The position numbers and the translations under genes were made by a program. From NCBI GenBank assembly GCA_023957245.1, contig JAMLHJ010000004.1, positions 168,981 through 232,980 of the forward strand: 64,000 bases of DNA. Reading direction: 5' to 3'. Every line of letters starts with the position of its first letter. Position 1 is the stretch's first letter. The DNA is from Chitinophagales bacterium. GTDB lineage: Bacteria; Bacteroidota; Bacteroidia; Chitinophagales; JADIYW01. This document shows, piece after piece, positions 53,823 to 62,673 of this stretch. Below the pieces are notes generated by a model. That model made no database searches, had not been told where the DNA came from, and worked only from the letters and a program-made list of their open reading frames with translations.

Positions 53823-55598
53823 ATGACGACTAATAATAAGAAGGGTAATCAACTAGTAACAGAAAATATAGAATGGGAAGTTGCTAGTGTGATTCATGAT
53901 AGTTGGGATGCGCTGATTAATAATTTCTTGGGGCTTACACAGTTCGCAAACGAGTATTTTGAAAACAGAAAATTTAAGGAGCTTTTTGATATTGCAGTTC
54001 AAAGGTATCATCTGTATGGTGCGATGGTGAAAGATAGTTATGCTATTATAGAACCGTTATTAGGTGATAAGATTCATGACACTCAGACATGGCAAAAGAT
54101 AAAATATTATTATAGTCATTTGATACAGAACCGCTACGACAAACCCAATACTGAAACTTTTTATAATTCTATTTCTCGCAAGGTATTTAATCAGGTGAAT
54201 ATTGGCTTCAGCGAACAATTTGAGTTTTTCAATAATGAAGATTATCATATTGTAGAATTTACAGAACCCAAAATTTATAGAGAAATTACTGTTCATAAAC
54301 TTTCTGCTGATGTCATAAAAGATTTATTGCTCTCTTTGAATTTTAAAGTTCAGTGGGAAGATATTGATAGAGATAGTAAAGCGATTATGGACTTTCTGAC
54401 CCCAATAATCGTATTTCAGAAAAATAATATTTTTTTAGAGAGTATAGAGTTAGTCAATCCTATTTTTTATAGAAATAGAGGAGCTTTTGTTGTTGGGAAA
54501 TTGAGATATAGGCGTTGGGTGATGCCATTTGTTATTGCGATACTCAATGAAGACAAAGGATTGTTTGTAGATGCATTTGTTACCAATCCTTCAGATATCA
54601 GTATTTTATTCAGTTTTACTCGTTCGTCATTTATGGTGAGCACACAGAAACCAGTAGAATTGATAGACTATTTGAAGACTATCATGCCATTCAAGCCGAT
54701 GTCTGAGCTTTATGATGCTATTGGTTATTTCCGTAATGGCAAGACGACAATGTATAGAGATTTGATGAATTATGTCCGTAATCATGAAGATAAATTTATT
54801 ATAGCTCCAGGCATCAAAGGGATGGTCATGTGCGTGTTTACATTGACAAATTATCCTTTTGTGTTTAAAATCATTAAAGACAAATTTGATAATCCTAAAA
54901 ATGTTACAAGAGACCAAGTTGTCAAAAAATATCAAGAAGTAGAGCTCAATGATAGGGTAGGTCGTATGGCTTATGCCCACCAGTTCGAGCATCTACGGTT
55001 TCCAAGAAGTTATTTCTCAGAAGAATTAATTGAAGAATTTCAATTAGTAGCTACCAAATCAGTTGTGATTACAGAAGAGCATGTGACTATTCTCCATTGT
55101 TATATGGAAAGAAAAATGGAGCCACTCAATTTGTATTTGGAAAAAGCTAGTGTTGTTGAAACTTGTAAAGCGATGTTGGACTATGGAAATTGTATAAAAG
55201 AATTGGCTAAAGCAAATATTTTTCCAGGAGATTTATTGCTGAAAAATTTTGGTGTTACACGTCATGGTAGAGTTATTTTTTATGATTATGATGAAATATG
55301 TAGTGTCACAGAATGTCGATTTAGAAGACTTCCAGAACCAATAGAAGGCGAAGAAATGTTTCATCATGAATCAGCATTTTCGGTAGAGCATCATGATATC
55401 TTTCCTGAAGAGTTTAAAAATTTCATGGTGCCAGATGGACCGCTGGGAGATTTATTTATGCAGGAACATTCAGACTTGTTTTCATCTAAATATTGGAGAC
55501 AAATCCAAAGGAATATTGCTAAGGGTGAATATATGAAATTCTATGCTTATTCCAAATCTTCAAGATTTTTGGCTCATAGAGCTGATGAAGATATTTAG
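53823..55598 (+). CDS. aceK: Isocitrate dehydrogenase kinase/phosphatase
   Basis: A bifunctional enzyme that phosphorylates and inactivates isocitrate dehydrogenase, and reverses this, to direct carbon into the glyoxylate shunt. The 591-residue length is normal. Conserved blocks align along the whole protein: NPIFYRNRGAFVVGKL (about 215-230), IVFGFARSYFMV-like SILFSFTRSSFMVS, FIIAPGIKGMVMCVFTL (about 324-340), VFKIIKDKF, NDRVGRMAYAHQFE and ANIFPGDLLLKNFGVTRHGRVIFYDYDEIC (about 463-492). The family is best known from Proteobacteria. No aceA or aceB is next to it; aconitase is about 4 kb away on the other strand. Confidence 0.93.
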   Translation: MTTNNKKGNQLVTENIEWEVASVIHDSWDALINNFLGLTQFANEYFENRKFKELFDIAVQRYHLYGAMVKDSYAIIEPLLGDKIHDTQTWQKIKYYYSHLIQNRYDKPNTETFYNSISRKVFNQVNIGFSEQFEFFNNEDYHIVEFTEPKIYREITVHKLSADVIKDLLLSLNFKVQWEDIDRDSKAIMDFLTPIIVFQKNNIFLESIELVNPIFYRNRGAFVVGKLRYRRWVMPFVIAILNEDKGLFVDAFVTNPSDISILFSFTRSSFMVSTQKPVELIDYLKTIMPFKPMSELYDAIGYFRNGKTTMYRDLMNYVRNHEDKFIIAPGIKGMVMCVFTLTNYPFVFKIIKDKFDNPKNVTRDQVVKKYQEVELNDRVGRMAYAHQFEHLRFPRSYFSEELIEEFQLVATKSVVITEEHVTILHCYMERKMEPLNLYLEKASVVETCKAMLDYGNCIKELAKANIFPGDLLLKNFGVTRHGRVIFYDYDEICSVTECRFRRLPEPIEGEEMFHHESAFSVEHHDIFPEEFKNFMVPDGPLGDLFMQEHSDLFSSKYWRQIQRNIAKGEYMKFYAYSKSSRFLAHRADEDI

Positions 55599-55623
55599 AT
55601 GAATGAAGTAATGTATTAATGAA

Positions 55624-55656
55624 ATAATTTAACAATATAAAGAGTTGTTAAATTAT
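55624..55656. other. AT-only hairpin after aceK
   Basis: A perfect 12-bp stem ATAATTTAACAA/TTGTTAAATTAT with a 9-nt loop. There is no G/C core and no T tract, so termination is doubtful. Confidence 0.35.
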
Positions 55657-55735
55657 ATGTCGATGTACTTAAATACTAAGATTCGACTTGTAAATGCAAA
55701 ATACGATATAGTATGAACAAAATTATTTCATCAGC

Positions 55736-56059
55736 TTAATCTATATTCCTTTTTTCATCATTCAATTTTGTAGGATTTTGACGAGTATCAAAAACATCAC
55801 TTATGACAATTTCTTCATGATGGATTTTAATATGATAAATGACTTTATAATTTCCACTTACAATATATCGGTGTTTTTGATTTAATTTTTCAAGATGAAG
55901 TTCAGTTTTACCGATTTCAGGGAATTTCTTTAAATGCTGTGTAGATTTTAATATTTGCTTGCGAATTTCATGGGCTACATTTCGATTTGCATTTTCTACA
56001 TAATAATCATATATCTATTTTAAATTTCTGATGGCAAATTGAGTCCACGTTATTTTCAT
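55736..56059 (-). pseudogene. RelE/ParE-type toxin with premature stop
   Basis: On the minus strand a reading frame of 107 codons begins MKITWTQFAIRNLK, then an amber TAG at codon 15, then IYDYYVENANRNVAHEIRKQ and continues without interruption to a TAA. The downstream part carries RelE/ParE-superfamily landmarks: a helical LKKFPEIGKTE segment, HRYIVSGNYKVIYHI and SDVFDTRQNP at the end. There is no ATG close after the stop. It begins 3 bp after the antitoxin gene, the standard antitoxin-toxin order. The toxin should therefore be inactive unless the stop is suppressed. Confidence 0.8.
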
Positions 56060-56062
56060 TGC

Positions 56063-56308
56063 TTACCAATTTGCAGACTCTTCTTCTAATTCTTCTTGAG
56101 ATTTAAAGTGTCCGTTTTTATAATCTTCCTCCGATGTTTTGATTCGTTCAATTAATTCTTCAACAGTGAAAGGAGGGAAGTCAGAATCATTTTTCTTGAG
56201 ATTTTTCCGTAAAACATAATTCTCTATTTTCTCAAAGAATTTTTCATCTTTAAGTTCAGCTATATAAGTTATCAGATGAAGTTTTCTGCTTTCCAAATTT
56301 GTAGCCAT
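56063..56308 (-). CDS. Antitoxin of a RelE/ParE-type module
   Basis: An 81-residue acidic protein: N-terminal LHLITYIAELKDEKFFEKIENYV helix pair (about 10-32), then FPPFTVEELIERIKTSEEDYKNGHFKSQEELEEESANW, a C-terminal amphipathic tail of the sort that wraps around a RelE/ParE toxin. It lacks a recognised DNA-binding domain but resembles antitoxins of the addiction-module-component type. Intact; upstream TAACTTTG (56328-56335) is a plausible -7 element. Its toxin partner immediately downstream is broken. Confidence 0.8.
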   Translation of the reverse strand: MATNLESRKLHLITYIAELKDEKFFEKIENYVLRKNLKKNDSDFPPFTVEELIERIKTSEEDYKNGHFKSQEELEEESANW

Positions 56309-56327
56309 AATTTAACTATTCATTTAT

Positions 56328-56335
56328 CAAAGTTA
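56328..56335 (-). promoter_or_regulatory. Possible -7 element of the antitoxin-toxin unit
   Basis: TAACTTTG on the minus strand ends 19 nt before the antitoxin ATG; -33 not evident. Confidence 0.35.
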
Positions 56336-56630
56336 CAAATATTTATCTTTGAATTTAAATTTCAGGATTGTTCAAAAATTATTATACAAAAGGATATCTT
56401 TTCTCACATTTCACATCTTAAATCTACCACATTATTTAATTAAACTCAGTGTCCTATGCGTAATAATTTGCATGCTTTGCGGTTAGTTTCAAGAACCTCA
56501 ACCACCAGCATTTTCACATCTCCACATTATTTCATTACTTCATTAAACTCCGTGAATTTAGCGTAAAACATTGCGTACTTTGCGGTTGAATTAAATACAA
56601 GCAGCACTATTATTAAATTCTTTAAAGGGT

Positions 56631-56645
56631 AGCTCCTACGGAGCA
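56631..56645. repeat. Small REP hairpin 1
   Basis: GCTCC-TAC-GGAGC, a 5-bp stem with a 3-nt loop, preceded by GGGTA. Confidence 0.55.
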
Positions 56646-56680
56646 ATAGTTGTTTGATTATTTATTTTTACCAAGCGGTA

Positions 56681-56694
56681 GCCTCTAACGAGGC
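56681..56694. repeat. Small REP hairpin 2
   Basis: GCCTC-TAAC-GAGGC, a 5-bp stem with a 4-nt loop, preceded by GCGGTA. Same architecture as the hairpin 50 bp away but different arms. Confidence 0.55.
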
Positions 56695-56858
56695 AAACTC
56701 TTCCTCAATAATTTCCATTCGTATTTCGTACTTCGTATTTTTTTTCACATCTCCGCATTGTTTCATTAAACTCCGTGAACTTAGCATACTTTGCGGTTAG
56801 ATTTCGAAGCACCCAATCTCCAACATTTTACATTCGCACTTCGTACCTCGTAATTTTT

Positions 56859-56907
56859 ACCCAATACCCAGTACTCAATACCCAATACCCAATACCCAAT
56901 ACCCAAT
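56859..56907. repeat. ACCCAAT minisatellite, seven 7-bp units
   Basis: Seven contiguous 7-mers (ACCCAAT, ACCCAGT, ACTCAAT, then four ACCCAAT). It ends at the base before the TGA stop complement of the acyl-CoA dehydrogenase gene. Variants at the far end and identity nearest the gene suggest recent slippage. Confidence 0.9.
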
Positions 56908-58437
56908 TCACATTACCTTCTTAAAATATCTGACAAATTGCATCATAGCACCTAGATTATCTACTTTGATTTGTCCACTCATAAAAGCCATTTCAGGACT
57001 TGCTTTGCCTAGTTCAACATCAGCATATACTTGTGCATCAGCAGTGACAGTACAGTCGGCTTTGCCTTCTAAACCTTTACTTACTGAGGCTTCATTGTTT
57101 TCGACTTTCACAGTATATTGCCCTCCTGTATCTCCTGAGATATCAAAATGGAAAACAGTGCTATATCCAGCAGCTTTATCTTTTTTTAGCCTTAAAGGAA
57201 TGGATTCAATAATTTCTGCAGCTGTTTGCGGATTACCCCAAGGTTTTGCATCAATCTGGACAGTATCATCACTATAAACCTTTTTGTATTTAACATCGTC
57301 AATAATGATTTTAGAAAGTATCTCTCTCATTATCTGAGTAGTTCCTCCTACAATGGTACTCACTCTAGCATCTCTATACGCACGTGCAATTGGATATTCT
57401 TCCATATAGCCATAACCACCAAACATTTGAAGGCATTTATCTACAATTTTATTGCCTAGTTCAGTCATGTACAATTTCGCCATAGAACATTCTTTGACAG
57501 GAACTTCACCATTTTCCATCAACCATGCAGCGTTGTATGTCATCTGTTTCCCTGCTTCTAATTCTGTGTAAAGTTGAACCATTTCATGTCTTAGAACCTG
57601 ATATTTTTTGATAGCCTTACCAAAAGCTTCTCTTTCATTCATGTATTTTAATGTCTGCTCTAGACATGCATACCCACCACCTACACCCATGACTGCTGCT
57701 ACAAGTCTTTCAATCTGAAAACTTTCCATGATATAGAAAAATCCCATTCCTGCTTTACCGACTAAGTTTTCTTTTGGAACGATAACATTGTCAAATGCAA
57801 GCTCTCCAGTATCAGAAGAATGCCAACCTATCTTTTTCAATTGAGAAGATGTAAATCCTTTAGTTCCTCTTTCAATGACTATCAAACTTACGCCGTTGAT
57901 ACCCGCATTATTGTCTGTCTTACAAGCTACAACAACAAAATCTGCAAAATGACCATTGGTAATAAAGGTCTTTGAGCCATTGATGACATAATGATCTCCT
58001 TCCAATACAGCAGTAGTTCGCATAGCTTGAACATCCGAACCTCCAAATGGTTCTGTGATAGCAATAGCACCTACTTTTGTACCCTCTATTGCTGGGCGAA
58101 GAAATCTTTCTTTTAATTCATCACTTCCTGCTTCTGATAAGTGATTGGTAGCCATATATTGATGTACGGATACGGCTGCACATACACCAGCATAGCCACA
58201 TTTTGCCAACTCTTCCAAATATGCTACTGTATAAAACATATCTGCTTTAGTGCCACCGTATTTTTCATCATGGTTAATACCTAAGAAACCTTGATTGCCC
58301 AATTTGACAAATAACTCACGTGGAATTTTCTCGTCTTTCTCCCATTGGTCTGCATAAGGCATAACTTCTTTGTTGATAAAATCGGCGACGGATTGTCTGA
58401 AAATTTGATGGTCTTCATTGAAAAATAGTGATTTCAT
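56908..58437 (-). CDS. Acyl-CoA dehydrogenase fused to an SCP2-like domain
   Basis: A 509-residue two-part protein. Residues about 1-375 are an acyl-CoA dehydrogenase: YGGTKADMFY, AITEPFGGSDVQAMRTTA (about 126-143), TFITNGHFADFVVV (about 156-169), FDNVIVPKENLVG, and RDARVSTIVGGTTQIMREI (about 357-375) with the FAD-dimer segment. The last 105 residues (PLRLKKDKAAGY to the end) fit an SCP2/sterol-carrier-like lipid-binding domain, with FHFDISGDTGGQYTVKVENN and MAFMSGQIKVDNLGAMMQF. The catalytic Glu was not confirmed by eye. The fusion may deliver a lipidic acyl-CoA to the dehydrogenase, as inferred. It stands alone. Confidence 0.87.
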   Translation of the reverse strand: MKSLFFNEDHQIFRQSVADFINKEVMPYADQWEKDEKIPRELFVKLGNQGFLGINHDEKYGGTKADMFYTVAYLEELAKCGYAGVCAAVSVHQYMATNHLSEAGSDELKERFLRPAIEGTKVGAIAITEPFGGSDVQAMRTTAVLEGDHYVINGSKTFITNGHFADFVVVACKTDNNAGINGVSLIVIERGTKGFTSSQLKKIGWHSSDTGELAFDNVIVPKENLVGKAGMGFFYIMESFQIERLVAAVMGVGGGYACLEQTLKYMNEREAFGKAIKKYQVLRHEMVQLYTELEAGKQMTYNAAWLMENGEVPVKECSMAKLYMTELGNKIVDKCLQMFGGYGYMEEYPIARAYRDARVSTIVGGTTQIMREILSKIIIDDVKYKKVYSDDTVQIDAKPWGNPQTAAEIIESIPLRLKKDKAAGYSTVFHFDISGDTGGQYTVKVENNEASVSKGLEGKADCTVTADAQVYADVELGKASPEMAFMSGQIKVDNLGAMMQFVRYFKKVM

Positions 58438-58548
58438 ATTGGTGTTATAGGTTTTAATTTTTATTGAATGAACGTTTGGTATAAATATAAAAAATAGATT
58501 TGAATAATAAAGGATTGGTGATTTTATTTACATCATCAACAAAAAAAT

Positions 58549-58584
58549 AACGGTATGAATAAGAAGAATCTCAGTCATACCGTT
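58549..58584 (-). terminator. Terminator of mscS
   Basis: A 10-bp stem AACGGTATGA/TCATACCGTT with a 16-nt loop; on the minus strand followed by ATTTTTTT. It is 35 bp beyond the mscS stop. Confidence 0.75.
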
Positions 58585-58619
58585 TGGAAGATAGAAAATA
58601 TTACTTTCTAAGAATAGAT

Positions 58620-59459
58620 TTATTTTTGAATAATCACTCTATGTGGAATAGGTCCACTAATACCATTATTGTCCCAAGCATTTTTTACCAATTCTTGTGT
58701 GCCGAAATATACATCCCAATAATCAGCTTGAGTTGTATAAGGTCTTACCGCAAGGCTTGTCATACCATCTGCAACTTTCAATACTGCAACTTCAGGAGCA
58801 GGGGTTTTGAGCACTTTGGGATGTGAGAGCATTGCATCAATAGCTATTTGTCGAGCTTTATCTATATTTTGGTCTAATGCAACTGCCATAGTCAAATCTA
58901 CTCTCAGATTACCATGAGAGTTATAATTAGTAATTGTACCAGTTGAAAGAGGACCATTAGGTAAGATAATTGTTTTGTTTTCAGGAGATAAAATGATGGT
59001 ATTGAAAATACTCAACTCCTTTACTATTCCAATAGCTCCTTGTGCTTCTATCATTTCACCAACTTTGAAAGGTTTGAATATCAATAGCATAACTCCTCCT
59101 GCAAGATTGCCGAGTGTTCCATTTAAAGCAGCACCTATTGCAACTGCAGCACCTGCAAGCAGACCAGCAAAACTTGTTGTGTTGACTCCCAGTTGTCCAA
59201 TAATGACTATGATTAATAAGACATTCAGACCTATAGAAACTAGAGATCTTAAAAATGTCTGAAGTGAAGGGTCATATTTTTTCCCTGCTAATAATTTATT
59301 TAAACCTTTGGAAATGTTTTTTATTATCCATGAACCAATAATGTATATGAGAATAGCTCCTGCTATTTTCAAACCATATTCCATGAGGATTTCGCTACCT
59401 TTCGTTAATAATGTATTAGATAGTCCATTAAAGTCTGTTACTAAATTTGTTGTGTCCAT
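58620..59459 (-). CDS. mscS: Small-conductance mechanosensitive channel (MscS family)
   Basis: A 279-residue channel. Three membrane helices (about 24-45, 62-82, 88-116), the third being the pore helix with Gly/Ala packing: GLLAGAAVAIGAALNGTLGNLAGGVMLLIFKPF (about 83-115). The C-terminal beta/alpha part follows, with GEMIEAQGAIGIVKELSIFNT and FFGTQELV-like VYFGTQELVKNAW. Length matches E. coli MscS (286). The start at 59459 is preferred because the extra 17 residues upstream lack conservation. It protects against hypo-osmotic shock. Confidence 0.9.
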   Translation of the reverse strand: MDTTNLVTDFNGLSNTLLTKGSEILMEYGLKIAGAILIYIIGSWIIKNISKGLNKLLAGKKYDPSLQTFLRSLVSIGLNVLLIIVIIGQLGVNTTSFAGLLAGAAVAIGAALNGTLGNLAGGVMLLIFKPFKVGEMIEAQGAIGIVKELSIFNTIILSPENKTIILPNGPLSTGTITNYNSHGNLRVDLTMAVALDQNIDKARQIAIDAMLSHPKVLKTPAPEVAVLKVADGMTSLAVRPYTTQADYWDVYFGTQELVKNAWDNNGISGPIPHRVIIQK

Positions 59460-59550
59460 TTTGTTAATATTATAAATGATGAATAAATGTGATTTGATGG
59501 TTGTTTTCAATTTCCTACTTCAAATAAATAAAAATTTTGATAAAATAAAT

Positions 59551-59577
59551 AAAAAAGCCCTCTAAAAATAGAAGGCT
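59551..59577 (-). terminator. Terminator of acnA
   Basis: A 9-bp stem AGCCTTCTA/TAGAGGGCT (one G-U) with a TTTT loop and a following T run on the minus strand, 20 bp after the acnA stop. Confidence 0.8.
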
Positions 59578-59598
59578 CTTGATTTGAATCGAAAATAA

Positions 59599-62373
59599 TT
59601 AACTATTTTTTAGGTAATCTCTTAATACATATTGTAGGATTCCTCCATTTTTGTAATATTCAATTTCTATTGCTGAATCCAATTTGGCTTTTGCTTGAAA
59701 AGAGATTTTTTTACCTGAAGGATGTACAGCTTCAATATTGAGCATCTTATGTGGTGTCAAATTGTCTTTTAGTCCATTTATCGTATAGGTTTCAGAACCA
59801 TCTAAGCCCAAACTTTGAGCATTTTCTCCATCTTTGAACACCAAAGGTGCAATACCCATACCTACTAGGTTGCTTCTATGGATACGTTCAAAACTTTCAG
59901 CAATCACAGCCTTAACTCCTAATAGTATTGTGCCTTTTGCTGCCCAATCTCTTGATGAACCTGAGCCATATTCTTTACCTGCAAGGATGATAAGAGGAGT
60001 ATGGTCTTTCTGATATTTCATAGCTGTATCAAATACTGTTTGAACTTCCCCAGTAGGGAAATATCTACTATAACCTCCTTCTTTATCTACGATTTTATTT
60101 TTAATACGGACATTGGCAAATGTTCCTCGCATCATTACTTCGTGATTTCCTCTTCTTGAACCATAAGAGTTAAAGTGTTCTTTTTCAACACCATTGGCAA
60201 GTAAATATTTACCTGCTGCACTATCTTCTTTGAATGAACCTGCTGGGGAAATATGGTCTGTAGTAACTGAGTCACCTAAATATAACAATACTCTTGCTCC
60301 CTCAATATCTTGTACATCTTCTGGTTGTGCAGAAAGATTTTCAAAAAATGGTGCTTCTTGAATATAAGTTGAATTTTTATTCCAAGAATAATTTTGTTCC
60401 AAATCTACTTCAAGATTTTGCCAATCTGTTGAACCATCAAATATAACATCATAAACTTCTTCAAAGTCACTTTGTTTCACACATTCATTAATTGTCTGTA
60501 TGATTTCTTCTCTGCTTGGCCAAATGTCTTTGAGATATACAGGTTGCCCATTTGGGTCTATTGCTAAAGGGTCATTGATTAAGTCGATATCTACTCTTCC
60601 TACAAGTGCATAGGCAACGACAAGCATAGGCGACATTAAGAAGTTCATTTTAACTTGAGGATGAACTCTTGCTTCAAAATTTCTATTTCCTGATAATACA
60701 GAAGCTACTACGAGATTACCTTTGTCCACAGCTTCTGCAATGTGTGGAGGTAATGGTCCTGAGTTGCCGATACATGAAGTACAGCCATATCCAACTGTAT
60801 GAAATCTTAATGCTTCTAAATAGTCATTGAGTTTGGAACGTTCCAGATATTGAGTAACTACTTTTGAACCTGGAGCTAAAGATGTTTTTACCCATGATTT
60901 GGTTCTCAAACCTTTTTCTACTGCATTTCTTGCCAATAATCCTGCGCCAACCATTACTGCAGGATTGGAGGTATTTGTACAGCTTGTAATTGCAGCAATA
61001 ACTACACTACCATCACTCAGAATAAATTCCTGATTATTGTGTTTAATTCGTACTGATTGGAGTGCTTCTTTAGTGACTTGCATGTCAGAGATTTTCTCCA
61101 TAGGCACTTTGCCAAAAGTGAACTCTGTTCCAGAACCACCATCTGCCAACCATGCTGATTCTTTACGTGCGTCTAGTAAGGTATAGTCTCTTTGAAATTC
61201 TTTATCTAAAAGATGTGCAAATTGTTTTCCTAAGTCTTTTACAAAAATTTTGTCTTGTGGTCTTTTAGGTCCTGATACTGTTGGCTCTAAAGTATTAAGG
61301 TCAAATTCTACAACTGAAGAATACTGAATATTTTCAGAACCAGTACGCCACAATAGATTTTCTTTACAGTATTCTTCTACTATTTTAATCTGTTCAGCAC
61401 TTCTATTTGTTGTGTGCATATATTCCAAAGTTCTATTATCTATTGGAAAATAAGTAACTGTACAGCCAAATTCTGGTGACATATTACTGATAGTCGCTCT
61501 ATCTGTCACACTGAGATTATTCAATCCATCTCCAAATACTTCTACAAATTTTCCTACAACTCCTTTGTCTCTTAATGCTCTTGTAATCGATAATACCAAG
61601 TCTGTCGCTGTACATTCATTAGGGATTTTTCCAGTCAATTTCAATCCAATAACTTCTGGACAGGTGAAAAATATAGGTTGACCTAGCATCGCTGCTTCTG
61701 CTTCAATTCCTCCAACTCCCCAAGCTATTACACCTATACCATTGACCATCGGTGTATGTGAATCTGTTCCTACTAAGGTGTCAGGAATCAACCAGCCATC
61801 TCTAGCAATAATGCCTTTGGCCAAATACTCCAAATTGACTTGATGACAAATCCCCATCCCAGGAGGAACAACAGTGAAGTTTTCTAGCCCTTTTTGTGCC
61901 CATTTCAATAGTTCGTATCTTTCCTTATTTCTTTCAAATTCTAGCTCAACATTTTTTCCGTAAGAATAATCTGTCCCGTAATAATCAACTTGTACAGAGT
62001 GGTCAATAACCAAGTCAACTGGAATAGCAGGGTTGATCTTCTTTCCATCTTTACCATGTCTGACATACTCCGCTCTTAAAGATGCCATATCCACGACAGC
62101 TGGTACTCCAGTAAAGTCTTGCATAAGGATACGTGCGGGTTTAAATGGTATATCTTTGTCAACTGGATTGGGACTCCAATGTAGTAAAGTGTTGACATGT
62201 TCCTCAGTGATGCTAAATCCATCAAAATTTCGCAGTGCATTTTCAAGGAGAATACGGATACTAAATGGAAGCTTTGATACTTTTTCTTCCGAAAAGTCTT
62301 TTAAAGAACAATAATTGTAAGTTTTACCTTGAATATTTATTGTCTTTAATGCTTTGGAATGGGTGAAACTCAT
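59599..62373 (-). CDS. acnA: Aconitate hydratase (AcnA type)
   Basis: Isomerises citrate to isocitrate in the TCA and glyoxylate cycles with a [4Fe-4S] cluster. It has 924 residues, in the range of the bacterial AcnA/IRP type. Cluster cysteines are in AITSCTNTSNPAVMVGAG (about 451-468) and VGYGCTSCIGNSGPLPPHI (about 518-536). DTLVGTDSHTPMVNGIGV (about 202-219), GVGGIEAEAAMLGQP and the C-terminal YGSGSSRDWAAKGTILLGVKAVIAESFERIHRSNL (about 798-832) are intact. It is monocistronic with its own terminator and divergent from a patatin gene (300-bp gap). Confidence 0.97.
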   Translation of the reverse strand: MSFTHSKALKTINIQGKTYNYCSLKDFSEEKVSKLPFSIRILLENALRNFDGFSITEEHVNTLLHWSPNPVDKDIPFKPARILMQDFTGVPAVVDMASLRAEYVRHGKDGKKINPAIPVDLVIDHSVQVDYYGTDYSYGKNVELEFERNKERYELLKWAQKGLENFTVVPPGMGICHQVNLEYLAKGIIARDGWLIPDTLVGTDSHTPMVNGIGVIAWGVGGIEAEAAMLGQPIFFTCPEVIGLKLTGKIPNECTATDLVLSITRALRDKGVVGKFVEVFGDGLNNLSVTDRATISNMSPEFGCTVTYFPIDNRTLEYMHTTNRSAEQIKIVEEYCKENLLWRTGSENIQYSSVVEFDLNTLEPTVSGPKRPQDKIFVKDLGKQFAHLLDKEFQRDYTLLDARKESAWLADGGSGTEFTFGKVPMEKISDMQVTKEALQSVRIKHNNQEFILSDGSVVIAAITSCTNTSNPAVMVGAGLLARNAVEKGLRTKSWVKTSLAPGSKVVTQYLERSKLNDYLEALRFHTVGYGCTSCIGNSGPLPPHIAEAVDKGNLVVASVLSGNRNFEARVHPQVKMNFLMSPMLVVAYALVGRVDIDLINDPLAIDPNGQPVYLKDIWPSREEIIQTINECVKQSDFEEVYDVIFDGSTDWQNLEVDLEQNYSWNKNSTYIQEAPFFENLSAQPEDVQDIEGARVLLYLGDSVTTDHISPAGSFKEDSAAGKYLLANGVEKEHFNSYGSRRGNHEVMMRGTFANVRIKNKIVDKEGGYSRYFPTGEVQTVFDTAMKYQKDHTPLIILAGKEYGSGSSRDWAAKGTILLGVKAVIAESFERIHRSNLVGMGIAPLVFKDGENAQSLGLDGSETYTINGLKDNLTPHKMLNIEAVHPSGKKISFQAKAKLDSAIEIEYYKNGGILQYVLRDYLKNS

Positions 62374-62673
62374 AATAAAGATGTTTTAATTTTAAAAATG
62401 ACAGCTATAACTGAAGGCATCAATAGATTAATGCTGTATAAGTTGTTGAACGTCTAATTTAATAAAAATGTTTTAGTATTTTAGATAAAATTGTCTTTTT
62501 TGGAAGCTGAATAGCCTAGTGTTTATTCACATGTGCATTTTTAAGCTGGAATATTATTTTGTGTTAATTTTTTTCATTGTTCAATTTTTCATTTTAACTT
62601 TTATATGTTTCAATGTTAAAATAATAGCTTGGAAGTTGTAAATTGAATAATTGAAGAAGTAGTTGATGGTTGT
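62374..62673. other. Divergent gap between acnA and the patatin gene
   Basis: 300 bp, AT-rich. No gene, repeat or clean TTTG/TAnnTTTG pair is visible on either strand. Confidence 0.5.

Larger units (their letters stand above)
56516..56805. repeat. Dispersed intergenic repeat, two copies plus a degenerate one
   Basis: 56516-56585 and 56747-56805 share CACATCTCC, CATT, TTTCATTA, AACTCCGTGAA, TTAGC and CTTTGCGGTT in order. The second lacks an eight-base CTTCATTA step and part of the middle. A third, degenerate form is at 56440-56485. It resembles common Bacteroidota intergenic sequence built on CTTTGCGGTT. Confidence 0.65.
56309..56907. other. Gene-free repeat-rich gap
   Basis: 599 bp with no credible gene. 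It carries two to three imperfect copies of a roughly 60-bp phrase (CACATCTCC, AACTCCGTGAA, CTTTGCGGTT), two small hairpin REPs (56631-56645, 56681-56694) and a 7-bp minisatellite ending at the stop codon of the acyl-CoA dehydrogenase gene. Confidence 0.7.

Noticed and set aside
55624..55656. Intrinsic terminator after aceK
   Set aside because: The 12-bp stem is almost all A-T and lacks a T tract; listed only as a hairpin.
56340..56907. CRISPR array
   Set aside because: Repeats are imperfect, contiguous or irregular, without unique spacers of regular length.
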